From assembly GCA_045629005.1 (NCBI GenBank), contig JAZQQJ010000023.1, forward strand, positions 1 to 53,683: a DNA stretch of 53,683 nt. The letters run 5' to 3'. Below, piece by piece: positions 1-7,724 of this stretch. Below the pieces are notes generated by a model, which was given only the letters and a program-made list of their open reading frames with translations, had not been told where the DNA came from and searched no databases. The position numbers were made by a program, and so were the translations under genes. The stretch comes from RGIG3528 sp045629005. GTDB taxonomy: Bacteria; Bacillota; Clostridia; Lachnospirales; Lachnospiraceae. The first letter of the stretch is position 1. Every line of letters starts with the position of its first letter.

Positions 1-560
1 AGTGAATATGCACCGACAAGCTTCTGCATTACGTTTTTAACAGCAGTTTCGACATTAGGTGTATTCAAACGCTCTCTGGCAATGAGATATGCAATGGTTT
101 CGCTGTCCGTGGTAGTCTGGAAAATGGCTCCAGTCTGGGCGAGCTCCTCACGAAGTTCAGCAGCATTAAGAAGGGCGCCGTTGTTTGCCATCGTAAGTGT
201 TCCTTTTGCATAATTTATAACAAGTGGCTGAGTGTTTTCACGAATGCTCTGCCCTGCCGCCGAATAGCGTACATGACCGAGGCCGAGATTTCCTTTAAGA
301 CCGTAGATTTTGTCAGGAGTAAAGACTTCGTTTACAAGTCCCATGTCTCTCACAGAGCTTACGACTCCGCGCGGGCCCTTTGTATCGCTTACAGCAATGC
401 CGCAGCTTTCCTGCCCTCTGTGCTGGAGTGCCATGAGACCGTAGTATATGGAGGGAGCGACGTCTCCTCCGTCCAGGTCATACACACCGAATACACCACA
501 CTCCTCGTGAAGTTCATCGGGATCGAATGTTGATACATTGAATCTGTCTGTGTCGTTCAA
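1..560 (-). CDS. purF: Amidophosphoribosyltransferase, N-terminal part (cut by window edge)
   Basis: First committed step of purine synthesis: transfers the glutamine amide to PRPP to give phosphoribosylamine, in the cytoplasm. The visible ~186 residues are a class II glutamine amidotransferase domain: the ECGVFGVYD start with the catalytic Cys, MALQHRGQES, GLGHVRYSA and the NNGAL segment. The Cys lies about 17 residues from the start, so a short propeptide may be removed, as in many Gram-positive PurF proteins. The start chosen is TTG at 560, seven bases after an AGAGG ribosome site; a GTG two codons upstream overlaps that site. The phosphoribosyltransferase half lies beyond position 1. No other purine genes are in view. 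Confidence 0.9.
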   Translation of the reverse strand, partial: MNDTDRFNVSTFDPDELHEECGVFGVYDLDGGDVAPSIYYGLMALQHRGQESCGIAVSDTKGPRGVVSSVRDMGLVNEVFTPDKIYGLKGNLGLGHVRYSAAGQSIRENTQPLVINYAKGTLTMANNGALLNAAELREELAQTGAIFQTTTDSETIAYLIARERLNTPNVETAVKNVMQKLVGAYS

Positions 561-673
561 AGTGAACACCTCTTTCTTCAAAGGAAACTCGCAGAACCCC
601 GCCGCAAATCCTACGATAAACGTCGGAGCCCCGCCATGAGGAAAATTTTAGCATCTGAGTGTTTTACAGTAAA
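561..673 (-). promoter_or_regulatory. purF promoter and leader with a repeated G-rich decamer
   Basis: On the minus strand there is a -35 TTTACT (668-673), 17 bp, then TAAAAT with an upstream TG (645-650), giving a leader of roughly 78 nt. The leader carries two near-identical decamers, GGCGGGGCTC and GGCGGGGTTC (plus-strand 626-635 and 594-603). Between them is a small imperfect hairpin (609-627). It does not match the purine, ZTP or PRPP riboswitch consensus as far as I can tell. The function of the repeats is unknown. Confidence 0.45.
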
Positions 674-699
674 ATTAATCGTTCTTATCAGTTTAATAA

Positions 700-1572
700 T
701 TATTTTAACATAGCCTTCAGGTCATCAACGGAAAAGCTGTATTTCTTCTCGCAGAAATGACAATTGACTTCAATTTCCTTGCCGTCGTCAATCATTTCCT
801 TAAGTTCCTTTTCGCCGACAGACATAACCGCTTTTGCAACACGTTCGCGGCTGCAGTTGCAGTAATACTCGGGAACTATTGTATCCATTATTTCGGGGTT
901 CATGGAGCCCATAATGTACTCAACAAACTCCTCCGGAGTCATTCCCTCATCAAGGAGCCCGGAAATATTTGTAACTTCGGTTAATTTCTGTTCAAGTGTC
1001 GAAATGCATTCCTCCGATGCGCCGGGAAGCAGCTGGATAATGAAGCCGCCGGCCTGACGGACTGTATTGTCCTTATTCATAAGTACTCCGAGAGCAACCG
1101 CAGACGGCACCTGTTCGGAAATAGCAAAATAAGCTGTAAGGTCCTCGGCAATCTCTCCGGAGATAAGCTTTGTTTCTCCGACATAGGGCTCCTTAAGGCC
1201 GGTATCACGAATAACCTGAATGAATCCGGCACCTACAGCTCCACCCACATCAAGCTTGCCCTCTGCGGAAGCCGGGAGCATAACATCGGGATTTCCGACA
1301 AAGCCTTTAACCCGTGCCATTGCATCAGCTGTAACCGTGATGCCGTCGATGGGGCCGTTTCCTCTGAAATTAATGGTGATAAGATCATCGCTGCCCTTCA
1401 TCATGCTTCCCATCATAGCGCCTGCCGTGAGGCTTCTGCCAAGCGCTGCCGAAGCAACCGGGCTGGTATTGTGAATAGCGCGTGCCTTTTCCACAAGTTC
1501 TCTTGTAGTTGCCGCAAAAAATCTGATTTGTCCGTCCGCTGCCATTCCGCGGATAATGTAGTCTTTAGACAT
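700..1572 (-). CDS. hslO: Redox-regulated chaperone Hsp33
   Basis: Holdase chaperone of the cytoplasm, switched on by oxidation of a zinc-binding Cys cluster. The 290 residues match the family length. The N-terminal domain has the characteristic RGMAADGQIRFF opening. The C-terminal part has the CNCSRERV motif followed by CHFCEKKY, the four zinc ligands in CxC...CxxC spacing. The start at 1572 (MSKDY) is preceded by an AGGAAAG ribosome site; the longer reading frame upstream lies inside the preceding methyltransferase gene. The start overlaps the end of that gene by 8 bases, so the two are probably translationally coupled. Confidence 0.95.
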   Translation of the reverse strand: MSKDYIIRGMAADGQIRFFAATTRELVEKARAIHNTSPVASAALGRSLTAGAMMGSMMKGSDDLITINFRGNGPIDGITVTADAMARVKGFVGNPDVMLPASAEGKLDVGGAVGAGFIQVIRDTGLKEPYVGETKLISGEIAEDLTAYFAISEQVPSAVALGVLMNKDNTVRQAGGFIIQLLPGASEECISTLEQKLTEVTNISGLLDEGMTPEEFVEYIMGSMNPEIMDTIVPEYYCNCSRERVAKAVMSVGEKELKEMIDDGKEIEVNCHFCEKKYSFSVDDLKAMLK

Positions 1573-2350
1573 ATAACTTTCCTTCCTGTCTCTTTTCTCT
1601 TGCAATATAATATACTCTCTCGCTTGTCTCTGTAGGAGCCTGCTTTGTAAAGGCGTCATACACCGCTACAAATTCAAGGCCTGCCTTCTCGATAAGCGAT
1701 TTAACTTTCTCAATTGAGTAGCATTTTTGTTTATGGGTTTCGTCAAAACGTTCATAAAGGTTCTCATCTTCATCAACAAGGCTGAATATCGTCACATCAT
1801 ATGTGTTGATGCCTGTTTTTTCATCGAAGCGGTTTTCCCATATGAGACTTGCATCCTCTCTGTTATCGGCTATTGTGCGGTTGCCCATGGCATTCTTGAA
1901 TTCATACTCCGTCTTCATGTCAAAGATGAAAACACCGCCTGCCTCAAGGTAATTATTTACAAGCTTGAACGTCTTTAAAAGGTCCTTATCCGTGAGAAGA
2001 TAGTTCATGGAATCGCAAACCGAAACGAAAGCATTCACCGTGCCGTAAAGCTCAAACTCGCGCATGTCCTGAAGGAGATAAAGAATGCCTTCCGACTCTT
2101 CGATGTGGTCGTATCTTGCAATCTCTAGCATCTCTTCGGAAACATCGATGCCTATCATATCGTACCCTTTTTCCTTAAGGCGTCTTGTGATGCTTCCTGT
2201 GCCGCAGCCCAGTTCGCAGACAAGCCTGTTGTCACCACCCGGAACACCATATTCAGCTAAAAGTCCGCATATGTATGCAGTCCATTTGTCATAGGGAATA
2301 TTGTCCATAAAGCGGTCATATTCCTGAGCAAAACCTGTATATTCGTTCAT
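1565..2350 (-). CDS. Class I SAM-dependent methyltransferase
   Basis: A 261-residue methyltransferase of unknown substrate. Motif I is CELGCGTGSITRRL (about residues 47-60). It is followed by an acidic end to strand 2 (IGIDVSEEMLEIAR), a motif resembling LLQDMREFEL, and the SVCDSMNYLL segment. The start at 2350 (MNEYTGFAQ) has a strong GGAGG site six bases upstream; ten codons further upstream the frame is open but has no ribosome site. It opens a two-gene unit with hslO. The N-terminus (YTGFAQEYDRFMDNIPYDKW) resembles a family often annotated only as class I methyltransferase. Small molecule or protein modification are both possible. Confidence 0.85.
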   Translation of the reverse strand: MNEYTGFAQEYDRFMDNIPYDKWTAYICGLLAEYGVPGGDNRLVCELGCGTGSITRRLKEKGYDMIGIDVSEEMLEIARYDHIEESEGILYLLQDMREFELYGTVNAFVSVCDSMNYLLTDKDLLKTFKLVNNYLEAGGVFIFDMKTEYEFKNAMGNRTIADNREDASLIWENRFDEKTGINTYDVTIFSLVDEDENLYERFDETHKQKCYSIEKVKSLIEKAGLEFVAVYDAFTKQAPTETSERVYYIAREKRQEGKLYV

Positions 2351-2368
2351 AGAAATCCTCCGCCGTGA

Positions 2369-2433
2369 ATGATACCACAATTATCATCACGAGTCCACAA
2401 AGCCCTTGAAAAAACATTCAAATACTTTATAAT
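2369..2433. promoter_or_regulatory. Divergent, nearly back-to-back promoters
   Basis: Minus strand: TGGACT (2392-2397), 17 bp, TATCAT preceded by TG (2369-2374), reading into the methyltransferase and hslO. Plus strand: TTGAAA (2406-2411), 16 bp, TATAAT (2428-2433), reading into the broken CPBP gene and trxB. The two -35 boxes are only 8 bp apart, so polymerase binding on one side could affect the other. Confidence 0.55.
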
Positions 2434-2487
2434 TATGGGAGTGAACACGCCCTCAACAGCATTCCGGGGCATGTTCCGGAGGTACTG

Positions 2488-2948
2488 ATGAACATTGATC
2501 CACAAAAGAAAATATCGCTTGTCAACATTGCAGTGTTGGTTTCAATAGCACTTAGCGTTACCATCTCGGTAATTCCCGTTGTTGTACATTTCATTAACCT
2601 GAATTGCGGCACAAATTACTCGGTTTTTTACTACGATTTTCTATTGGAACATCCTGTTGCAAACATTCTCACAGGCCAGCTCACCATATTGATTCCCCTG
2701 GCTGTATTCCTCATTGTCAATCGCGTTAACTACTTTAAGCTTGTCCGTCTGAACAAAATGAAAATCTCGAACATTCTCCTCACTGTTCTGTTCGGTTTCC
2801 TGATTCTCCCTACGAAAGAGAGCGCCAGATTAACGAGACCAACGGCGACTCTGCTCTTCGGATTATGACAACACCTCTTATGATTGCAATTGCCATAGGA
2901 ATATGCTTTATGTTTTTTGTAGAAACACTAAATTACATCCCGCAGTAA
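2488..2948 (+). pseudogene. Remnant of a CPBP-type membrane protease gene, internally deleted and frameshifted
   Basis: The first ~109 codons encode a membrane protein start: segments near residues 14-35, 59-78 and 93-107, with the loop LNCGTNYSVFYYDFLLEHP. This looks like the N-terminus of CPBP (Abi) intramembrane proteases. After FLILPT the frame changes. The zero frame ends at 2868, but from about 2810 a second frame stays open and encodes ERQINETNGDSALRIM followed by a hydrophobic helix ending NYIPQ at the stop at 2946-2948, which looks like the natural C-terminus of the same family. The central catalytic helices are missing. The promoter at 2406-2433 and a CCGGAGG ribosome site are intact. 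trxB starts only 25 bp downstream and has no other visible promoter, so the remnant now probably serves as its leader. Confidence 0.7.
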
Positions 2949-2973
2949 ATGCGTGGTTTTATAGGAGAAAAAT

Positions 2974-3891
2974 ATGCTTGATTTAATTATTATAGGCGCA
3001 GGCCCCGCAGGCCTTGCAGCCGCAATCTACGGTAAGCGTGCCGAACTGAACCTTGTTTGCATCGAAAAAGAAGCTGTTCAGGGCGGCCAGATTATCATCA
3101 CATCCGAGATCGACAACTATCCCGGTCTCTACCACATGGGCGGTTTTGAGCTCGGACAAAAGTTTAAAGAGCACGCCGAAGCACTCGGAACAGAGTTTGT
3201 TAACGGTGAAGTTGTAAATGTAGAAACAACAGACCATGTTACGGTCACTCTTGCCGACGGACGTAAGTTTGAAGCCCGCACAGCCATTCTTGCCGGTGGC
3301 GCAAAGCATCGTACTCTCGATGTTCCCGGTGAAAATGAGCTTCTTGGCAGTGGTGTATCCTACTGTGCAACATGCGACGGTGCCTTCTTCAAGAAAAAGA
3401 CCGTAGCCGTTGTAGGTGGCGGTGATGTTGCAATTGAAGATGCCATCTTCCTTGCACGCCTCTGTGAAAAGGTTTATGTCATCCACAGACGTGACACATT
3501 CCGCGCTGCCAAAACACTTGTCAGTGCACTGAAAGCTTTCCCGAACGTTGAATTTGTATATGACTCGGTTGTCAAAGAAATTAAAGGTGAAAGCGAGTAT
3601 GGCCCTGTTAAGTCAGTTACAGTTTCCAATGTAAAGTCCGGCATCGAAACCGAGCTTCCCATCAGCGGAATTTTCATTGCTGTCGGTATGCTTCCCGAAA
3701 CCTCTCTTTACAAAGATGTTGTGGACCTTGATCCTTCAGGCTACATCATCGCAGGTGAAGACGGACGCACTTCCAATCCGCTTCTCTTTGCTGCCGGCGA
3801 CCTCCGCACAAAGCAGCTCCGTCAGGTTATTACTGCCGCAGCAGACGGTGCAAACTGCATAACAAGCGTCGAGGCAAAGCTCAATGCTTAA
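2974..3891 (+). CDS. trxB: Thioredoxin reductase (NADPH-type)
   Basis: Flavoprotein that passes electrons from NADPH to thioredoxin. It has 305 residues, normal for the family. The FAD-binding GAGPAG lies at residues 8-13, and the redox-active CATC is at 131-134. The second dinucleotide fold GGGDVAIEDA begins near residue 148 and is followed by HRRDTFRA, the pattern that binds the NADPH phosphate. The FAD-binding end LFAAGDLRTK is also present. A GGAG ribosome site precedes the ATG. No thioredoxin gene is adjacent. Transcription probably comes from the promoter upstream of the broken CPBP gene. Confidence 0.93.
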   Translation: MLDLIIIGAGPAGLAAAIYGKRAELNLVCIEKEAVQGGQIIITSEIDNYPGLYHMGGFELGQKFKEHAEALGTEFVNGEVVNVETTDHVTVTLADGRKFEARTAILAGGAKHRTLDVPGENELLGSGVSYCATCDGAFFKKKTVAVVGGGDVAIEDAIFLARLCEKVYVIHRRDTFRAAKTLVSALKAFPNVEFVYDSVVKEIKGESEYGPVKSVTVSNVKSGIETELPISGIFIAVGMLPETSLYKDVVDLDPSGYIIAGEDGRTSNPLLFAAGDLRTKQLRQVITAAADGANCITSVEAKLNA

Positions 3892-3933
3892 TCTGTGCGA
3901 TAATTATCATTTGTGAAACATTATGACAGGATA

Positions 3934-3963
3934 TTGAGTTTAGTAAAAAAAATACGATAATAT
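3934..3963 (+). promoter_or_regulatory. Putative promoter of the small membrane protein gene
   Basis: TTGAGT (3934-3939), then an AT-rich GATAAT/TAATAT region at 3956-3963, spaced 16-18 bp. It sits 50-80 bp upstream of the ATG at 4016. The exact -10 is ambiguous. Confidence 0.4.
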
Positions 3964-4015
3964 AAATATAGGGGTTATTTTCAAAACAAAATATACTAAA
4001 CAGGAGGACATTAAA

Positions 4016-4258
4016 ATGGGATTTTTAAAGAGTCTTTGGCCTACACCTTTTAACATTAAGAAGGGCAACATAGTTTCATTCCTTATCCAGCTTATCATTT
4101 TCCTTGTGATCACAGCTATTATGGGATGGCTCATCGGATTACTTTCAGGTATCCCCGTTTTAGGCATCATCTTCAGCATTCTCGGAAGCCTTATCGGGAT
4201 CTACTCATTAATCGGTGTAGTTCTTTGCATCCTTGTATTCCTTGGAATTGTAAAGTAA
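4016..4258 (+). CDS. Small two-helix membrane protein of unknown function
   Basis: An 80-residue protein with a strong AGGAGGAC ribosome site and its own terminator just downstream, so it is almost certainly expressed. After a polar, basic N-terminus (about 18 residues, with two Lys before the membrane) it has hydrophobic helices at roughly 22-43 and 46-78. The second is long and glycine-rich, with GIPVLGIIFSILGSLIG. I recognise no family. The gly-rich helices and size resemble small membrane-packing or stress proteins, but that is only an impression. Confidence 0.75.
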   Translation: MGFLKSLWPTPFNIKKGNIVSFLIQLIIFLVITAIMGWLIGLLSGIPVLGIIFSILGSLIGIYSLIGVVLCILVFLGIVK

Positions 4259-4271
4259 AAAAACAAACATT

Positions 4272-4337
4272 AAGCGGACCTTATGGTCGATGTCATTAAC
4301 TTGGAATGACATTGCTATAACGGTCCGCTTTTTTTAT
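4272..4337 (+). terminator. Rho-independent terminator after the small membrane protein
   Basis: AGCGGACC pairs with GGTCCGCT across a ~45-nt apical region that contains its own weaker pairing (TGTCATT with AATGACA), followed by a run of seven T. Confidence 0.85.
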
Positions 4338-4366
4338 TTGACAAACGCCTTTCGTCATGATATAAC
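4338..4366 (+). promoter_or_regulatory. cvfB promoter
   Basis: Near-consensus TTGACA (4338-4343), 17 bp, TATAAC (4361-4366). It lies immediately after the preceding terminator and about 70 bp before the cvfB start. Confidence 0.75.
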
Positions 4367-4435
4367 CTTCAAGCATTTTATGGAATTTATTTTATCGCGT
4401 AAGTAACTTGCGCAACATATGGAGGACGGAAAAAC

Positions 4436-5311
4436 ATGTTTTATTTAGGAAGAATGCAGAAGCTTCGCGTCGCAAAGCTTGCAGATCACGGTGCTTATCT
4501 CTCATCGGACGGTGTTGAGAATCCGGAGCTTAAGGATGTACCGGAGAACGAACAGATTGATTCAAAAAATATCCTTTTACCAAAGAAGCAGGCAGAAGGC
4601 TTAAAAACAGGCGACATTGTCGAAGTCTTCATCTACAAGGATTCAGAGGACAGACCCATTGCCACCACAACGGTTCCGACACTTACAATGGGTGAGGTTA
4701 AAAAGCTCACTGTAAAGGACGTCGGAAGCATAGGTGCTTTCCTTGACTGGGGACTTATGAAGGATTTGTTCCTCCCTTTCAAGGAGCAGACATACCGTGT
4801 AAAGCGCGGAGACCAGGTGCTTGTTTCTCTTTACACAGACAAGTCCAGCAGACTCTGTGCCACAATGAAGATTTACAATATGCTTGAAAACATCTCTCCT
4901 TATAAGCTTGATGATGTTGTTTCAGGCACATGCTATGAGAAGATTGATGCCTTCGGTGCATACATAGCCGTAGATGACAAATATTCAGCTCTCATTCCGA
5001 AGCACAGACTTTTCTCTCAGGTGCTCCCGGGAATGCATGTAGAAGCCCACGTTTCCCGTGTTCTCGAGGACGGGCGTCTTGAGCTTTCTCTCCGTGGCAA
5101 GGCTTACACCGAGCTTGATTCGGATGGAGAAAAAATATTCGAGGCTCTTGTTGATGCAGGCGGTTTCCTTCCGTACCATGACAAGACTTCACCCGAATTA
5201 ATTCTTGCGAAGTTCGGTCTCAGCAAAAACGCTTTCAAGCGTGCCAGCGGACATCTTCAAAAGAGCGGCCGCATTCTCATTCATGAAAACGGCATTGAAA
5301 GAATCAAATAG
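4436..5311 (+). CDS. cvfB: S1-domain RNA-binding protein of the CvfB family
   Basis: A 291-residue cytoplasmic protein with the CvfB arrangement: tandem S1-like beta-barrels, then a C-terminal winged helix. Visible landmarks are the SIGAFLDWGLMKDLFLP segment (about residues 99-115), typical of a CvfB S1 domain, a second barrel DAFGAYIAVDDKYSALIPK, and a C-terminal DKTSPELILAKFGLSKNAFKRASGHL helix-turn-helix-like end split over two helices. In Staphylococcus the family affects virulence gene expression through RNA binding; its role here is unknown. A GGAGGACG site precedes the ATG. It is a single-gene unit with its own promoter and terminator. Confidence 0.88.
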   Translation: MFYLGRMQKLRVAKLADHGAYLSSDGVENPELKDVPENEQIDSKNILLPKKQAEGLKTGDIVEVFIYKDSEDRPIATTTVPTLTMGEVKKLTVKDVGSIGAFLDWGLMKDLFLPFKEQTYRVKRGDQVLVSLYTDKSSRLCATMKIYNMLENISPYKLDDVVSGTCYEKIDAFGAYIAVDDKYSALIPKHRLFSQVLPGMHVEAHVSRVLEDGRLELSLRGKAYTELDSDGEKIFEALVDAGGFLPYHDKTSPELILAKFGLSKNAFKRASGHLQKSGRILIHENGIERIK

Positions 5312-5351
5312 TACACCAAAATGTCCACCACACCCCGTCCCTCGTGGACAT

Positions 5352-5396
5352 GAAAAAAGTGGTTGCGTAGCTAATGCCGCGCAACCACTTTTTTTC
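5352..5396. terminator. Bidirectional terminator between cvfB and the RHH gene
   Basis: AAAGTGGTTGCG pairs with CGCAACCACTTT around a 10-nt loop, with T runs on both strands. It lies between convergent genes and can serve both. The last bases overlap the RHH gene stop at 5395. Confidence 0.88.
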
Positions 5397-5592
5397 ATTT
5401 AATTTCAATATCCAGAGGCTTATCTATTTCTTCGCCTACATATTTTCCATTCTTCTTCCGCTGTCTGACGCACTCTGACAAAAGGTACTCTATCTGTCCG
5501 TTTATCGACCTGAAGTCATCCTCGGCCCATTTTGCAATCGCATCATAGAGTTGCTCGGAAAGGCGAAGCGGAACCTGTTTCTTATCCGCCAT
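5395..5592 (-). CDS. Arc-type ribbon-helix-helix DNA-binding protein
   Basis: A 65-residue protein. Residues 5-11 (KQVPLRL) form the likely beta strand that reads DNA. SEQLYDAIAKWAEDDFRS and NGQIEYLLSECVRQRK form the two helices of an Arc/MetJ-type fold, followed by a short acidic tail. It is the last gene of a three-gene operon (YhfC-like protease, SPFH protein, this gene), 14 bp after the SPFH stop. A GGAGGTGG site lies before the ATG. Ribbon-helix-helix proteins commonly repress their own operon; a perfect palindrome overlaps this operon's -10 box (7674-7692). The link between the two is an inference. Confidence 0.82.
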   Translation of the reverse strand: MADKKQVPLRLSEQLYDAIAKWAEDDFRSINGQIEYLLSECVRQRKKNGKYVGEEIDKPLDIEIK

Positions 5593-5606
5593 AGGCCACC
5601 TCCCTG

Positions 5607-6632
5607 TTAATAAAGACTGCCGGAGTTAACTACAGGCTGCGCGTCATGATTTCCGCAGAGGACAACAAGGAGATTGGAAACCATAGCTGCCTTACGTTCC
5701 TCATCAAGTGTAACAACATTGTTCTCATTAAGGCGCTCAAGAGCCATCTCAACCATCCCCACGGCGCCGTCGACAATCATCTTTCTTGCATCGATGATTG
5801 CTGATGCCTGCTGACGCTGAAGCATAACGGAAGCAATTTCGGGCGCATAAGCAAGGTAGGTAATTCGTGCATCAAGAATCTCAAGACCTGCATCGGTAAC
5901 TTTGCTCTGTATTTCCTGTTTAATTCTCTCGGCAACAACCTCTGCCGATCCACGAAGGCTTCCTTCATCGGGATGCCCATCGCCCGTTGTATCAACATTC
6001 TGCGCAACGTCGTAAGGATAGATGCGGACAATGTTTCTTAATGCGGAGTCGCACTGAAGTGAGAGGTACTCTTTGTAGTTATCTACGTTGAAAACAGCCT
6101 TCGCTGTATCTGTAACACGCCATATTACGGCAATTGCGATTTCAACAGGGTTGCCAAGACAATCATTAATCTTCTGTCTGCCGTTTGAAAGAGTCATTGC
6201 CTTAAGAGAAATCTTTTTATTAAAAGCTTCGGGATTTATACTCGTTCCGTTAGCTGTTATCTGAAGCGCACCTGCAGCCTTCGGTGCGGGAACATCACCA
6301 CTCTGTGCAAGCTTTGTAGCCGCTGCGGGGTTTACTGCAGAACTGAAAGGATTAACCCAGTAAAAGCCGGGCTCTTTAATGCTTCCCTTATATGTACCGA
6401 ACAATGTTAAAACAAGCGCTTCCTGAGGCTTGAGAACCTTAAAGCCAAGGAACGGAATCCAGCCTACGCAAAGCCATATTCCCCCAACTGCAAGAAGGAG
6501 AATATAAACGCCTCCACCATCAACACCCGATGCGCCGTAAATGAGCACAGGTATTGCTGCAAGATAAAGAAGAATGAAAAGGAATAATGCGCCAAAACCA
6601 TTCTGTTTTGATTTGTAGATTTTTTCTGTCAT
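5607..6632 (-). CDS. SPFH (band 7 / flotillin-like) membrane protein
   Basis: A 341-residue integral membrane scaffold protein. It has two N-terminal helices (about residues 13-33 and 42-62). The signature FKVLKPQEALVLTLFGTYKG and EPGFYWVNPF opens the SPFH domain. The body contains VIWRVTDTAKAVFNVDNYKEYL and a long helical C-terminal part. SPFH proteins form large ring or cage assemblies in the membrane, often with membrane proteases or stress factors. Here the upstream neighbour is a YhfC-type membrane protease-like protein and the downstream neighbour a DNA-binding protein. An AGGAGGTAC ribosome site precedes the ATG. Confidence 0.9.
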   Translation of the reverse strand: MTEKIYKSKQNGFGALFLFILLYLAAIPVLIYGASGVDGGGVYILLLAVGGIWLCVGWIPFLGFKVLKPQEALVLTLFGTYKGSIKEPGFYWVNPFSSAVNPAAATKLAQSGDVPAPKAAGALQITANGTSINPEAFNKKISLKAMTLSNGRQKINDCLGNPVEIAIAVIWRVTDTAKAVFNVDNYKEYLSLQCDSALRNIVRIYPYDVAQNVDTTGDGHPDEGSLRGSAEVVAERIKQEIQSKVTDAGLEILDARITYLAYAPEIASVMLQRQQASAIIDARKMIVDGAVGMVEMALERLNENNVVTLDEERKAAMVSNLLVVLCGNHDAQPVVNSGSLY

Positions 6633-6664
6633 AGTGTGTACCTCCTGTTATATTATCCGGTTGC

Positions 6665-7591
6665 TTAGTTATTCTCAGTTGTTTCCTCACTGTCGTCCTT
6701 ATTTACCGCCTCCGTGATTTCAGCCATTTCCATAGGCTCGTCAGCGGTTTCATCCTCATCATTCGTGAGTTCGATATCTTTCTTATATTCAATAATCGTA
6801 AGTACAGTAACTACTATTGCATAAACACCAATAAATATTTCACAGGGAACTGCGCCAAGCTTCACACTTACAATGTACATAATACCGTCATATGCAGCAT
6901 GGATCAGGACTGCAAGCAAGAGCTTAACGGGCTTTCTGTCACGATATGCACGATAAACAAGATATGACATACAGATGTGGAACGCTATTGCAAATATTCT
7001 CTCGAGTCCGCCAACGAAGAAAAGAACGGAGGACGTTGTCCAAAGTGGTGCAAGTGCAGCTATGGACTCCTCAAGCATTTCCGGGGTAAGAACGGATTCA
7101 GAAAGCTTTAATGTACTTTGAAGCGTGCCCGAATTAAGCATCAGAATATAAATAAGGTTGTTAATGGATGTGATGCCAAGAAGAATTATTGCTTCGATTC
7201 CACCATGTCCTATACCGAGCATTATGGAATTCTCTTTTGTTTTCTTTTTTGCGCTCATAAACACAAGCATCGTAATGTATCTTCCGCACTCTTCGAATAC
7301 GCCTGCGAAAAGACCGCCCACAAGAGCATAAGCAAAAACATTTTCCGTAATTGCATCGCCTGCGATTTGAAGGACTGCCGCCTGAATAACTTTTTCAAGG
7401 AGAAGTGCAAAAGAAACAAACGTTGCCGCTCCCAGAAAGAACATTGATACATTAGCCTTTGTCTTTACTCTCCAAATGATAAGAAGCGCAATCGGAAGTC
7501 CGAAGGCAATAATCAGTGAAAAGATAACGCCTGCCGTTGTCAGTGCGGGAATCTGGGTAAAACCATATTTCCAAAAATATGTGTCTGTCAT
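6665..7591 (-). CDS. YhfC-family intramembrane metalloprotease-like protein
   Basis: A 308-residue polytopic membrane protein with about seven or eight helices. Family landmarks are FEECGRYITM (EE..R), GIGHGGIEAI (H..G.EA) and LIHAAYDGIMY (H...D). This spacing is typical of YhfC and related glutamic-type or metal intramembrane proteases. The C-terminus is a soluble acidic tail rich in Asp and Glu. The start at 7591 (MTDTYFWKYG) has a GGAGGTTAAC site; a longer frame upstream runs through the 5' leader and lacks a ribosome site. First gene of the operon with the SPFH and RHH genes. Proteolytic activity and substrate are unproven. Confidence 0.82.
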   Translation of the reverse strand: MTDTYFWKYGFTQIPALTTAGVIFSLIIAFGLPIALLIIWRVKTKANVSMFFLGAATFVSFALLLEKVIQAAVLQIAGDAITENVFAYALVGGLFAGVFEECGRYITMLVFMSAKKKTKENSIMLGIGHGGIEAIILLGITSINNLIYILMLNSGTLQSTLKLSESVLTPEMLEESIAALAPLWTTSSVLFFVGGLERIFAIAFHICMSYLVYRAYRDRKPVKLLLAVLIHAAYDGIMYIVSVKLGAVPCEIFIGVYAIVVTVLTIIEYKKDIELTNDEDETADEPMEMAEITEAVNKDDSEETTENN

Positions 7592-7612
7592 TGTTAACCT
7601 CCTTAAATTCAA

Positions 7613-7628
7613 GACTCGCTCGCGAGTC
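7613..7628 (-). promoter_or_regulatory. Leader hairpin upstream of the YhfC-like gene
   Basis: GACTCGCTCGCGAGTC forms a 7-bp perfect stem with a two-base loop in the 5' leader, about 20 bp from the start codon. A partial second copy of the arm, GACTCGCATTCACGAGC, follows upstream (7645-7661). Possible regulator site or RNA hairpin. Confidence 0.4.
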
Positions 7629-7673
7629 AAGGGCTGTTCTCACTGACTCGCATTCACGAGCAAGCCTTTCATT

Positions 7674-7712
7674 TGATATCATTATGATATCACAATAATA
7701 TAATCATGTCAA
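7674..7712 (-). promoter_or_regulatory. Operon promoter with a palindromic operator over the -10 box
   Basis: Minus strand: TTGACA (7707-7712), 17 bp, TATCAT preceded by TG (7684-7689). A perfect 9-bp inverted repeat, TGATATCAT-T-ATGATATCA (7674-7692), covers the whole -10 box and the expected transcription start. This is the classic layout of a repressor-controlled promoter. The ribbon-helix-helix protein encoded at the end of the same operon is the obvious candidate repressor. Confidence 0.72.
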
Positions 7713-7724
7713 GTTATTTTAAAT

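Noticed and set aside
7452..7682. Minus-strand frame covering the start of the YhfC-like gene and its leader
   Set aside because: It overlaps the promoter and operator, has no ribosome site and is out of frame with a well-supported gene.
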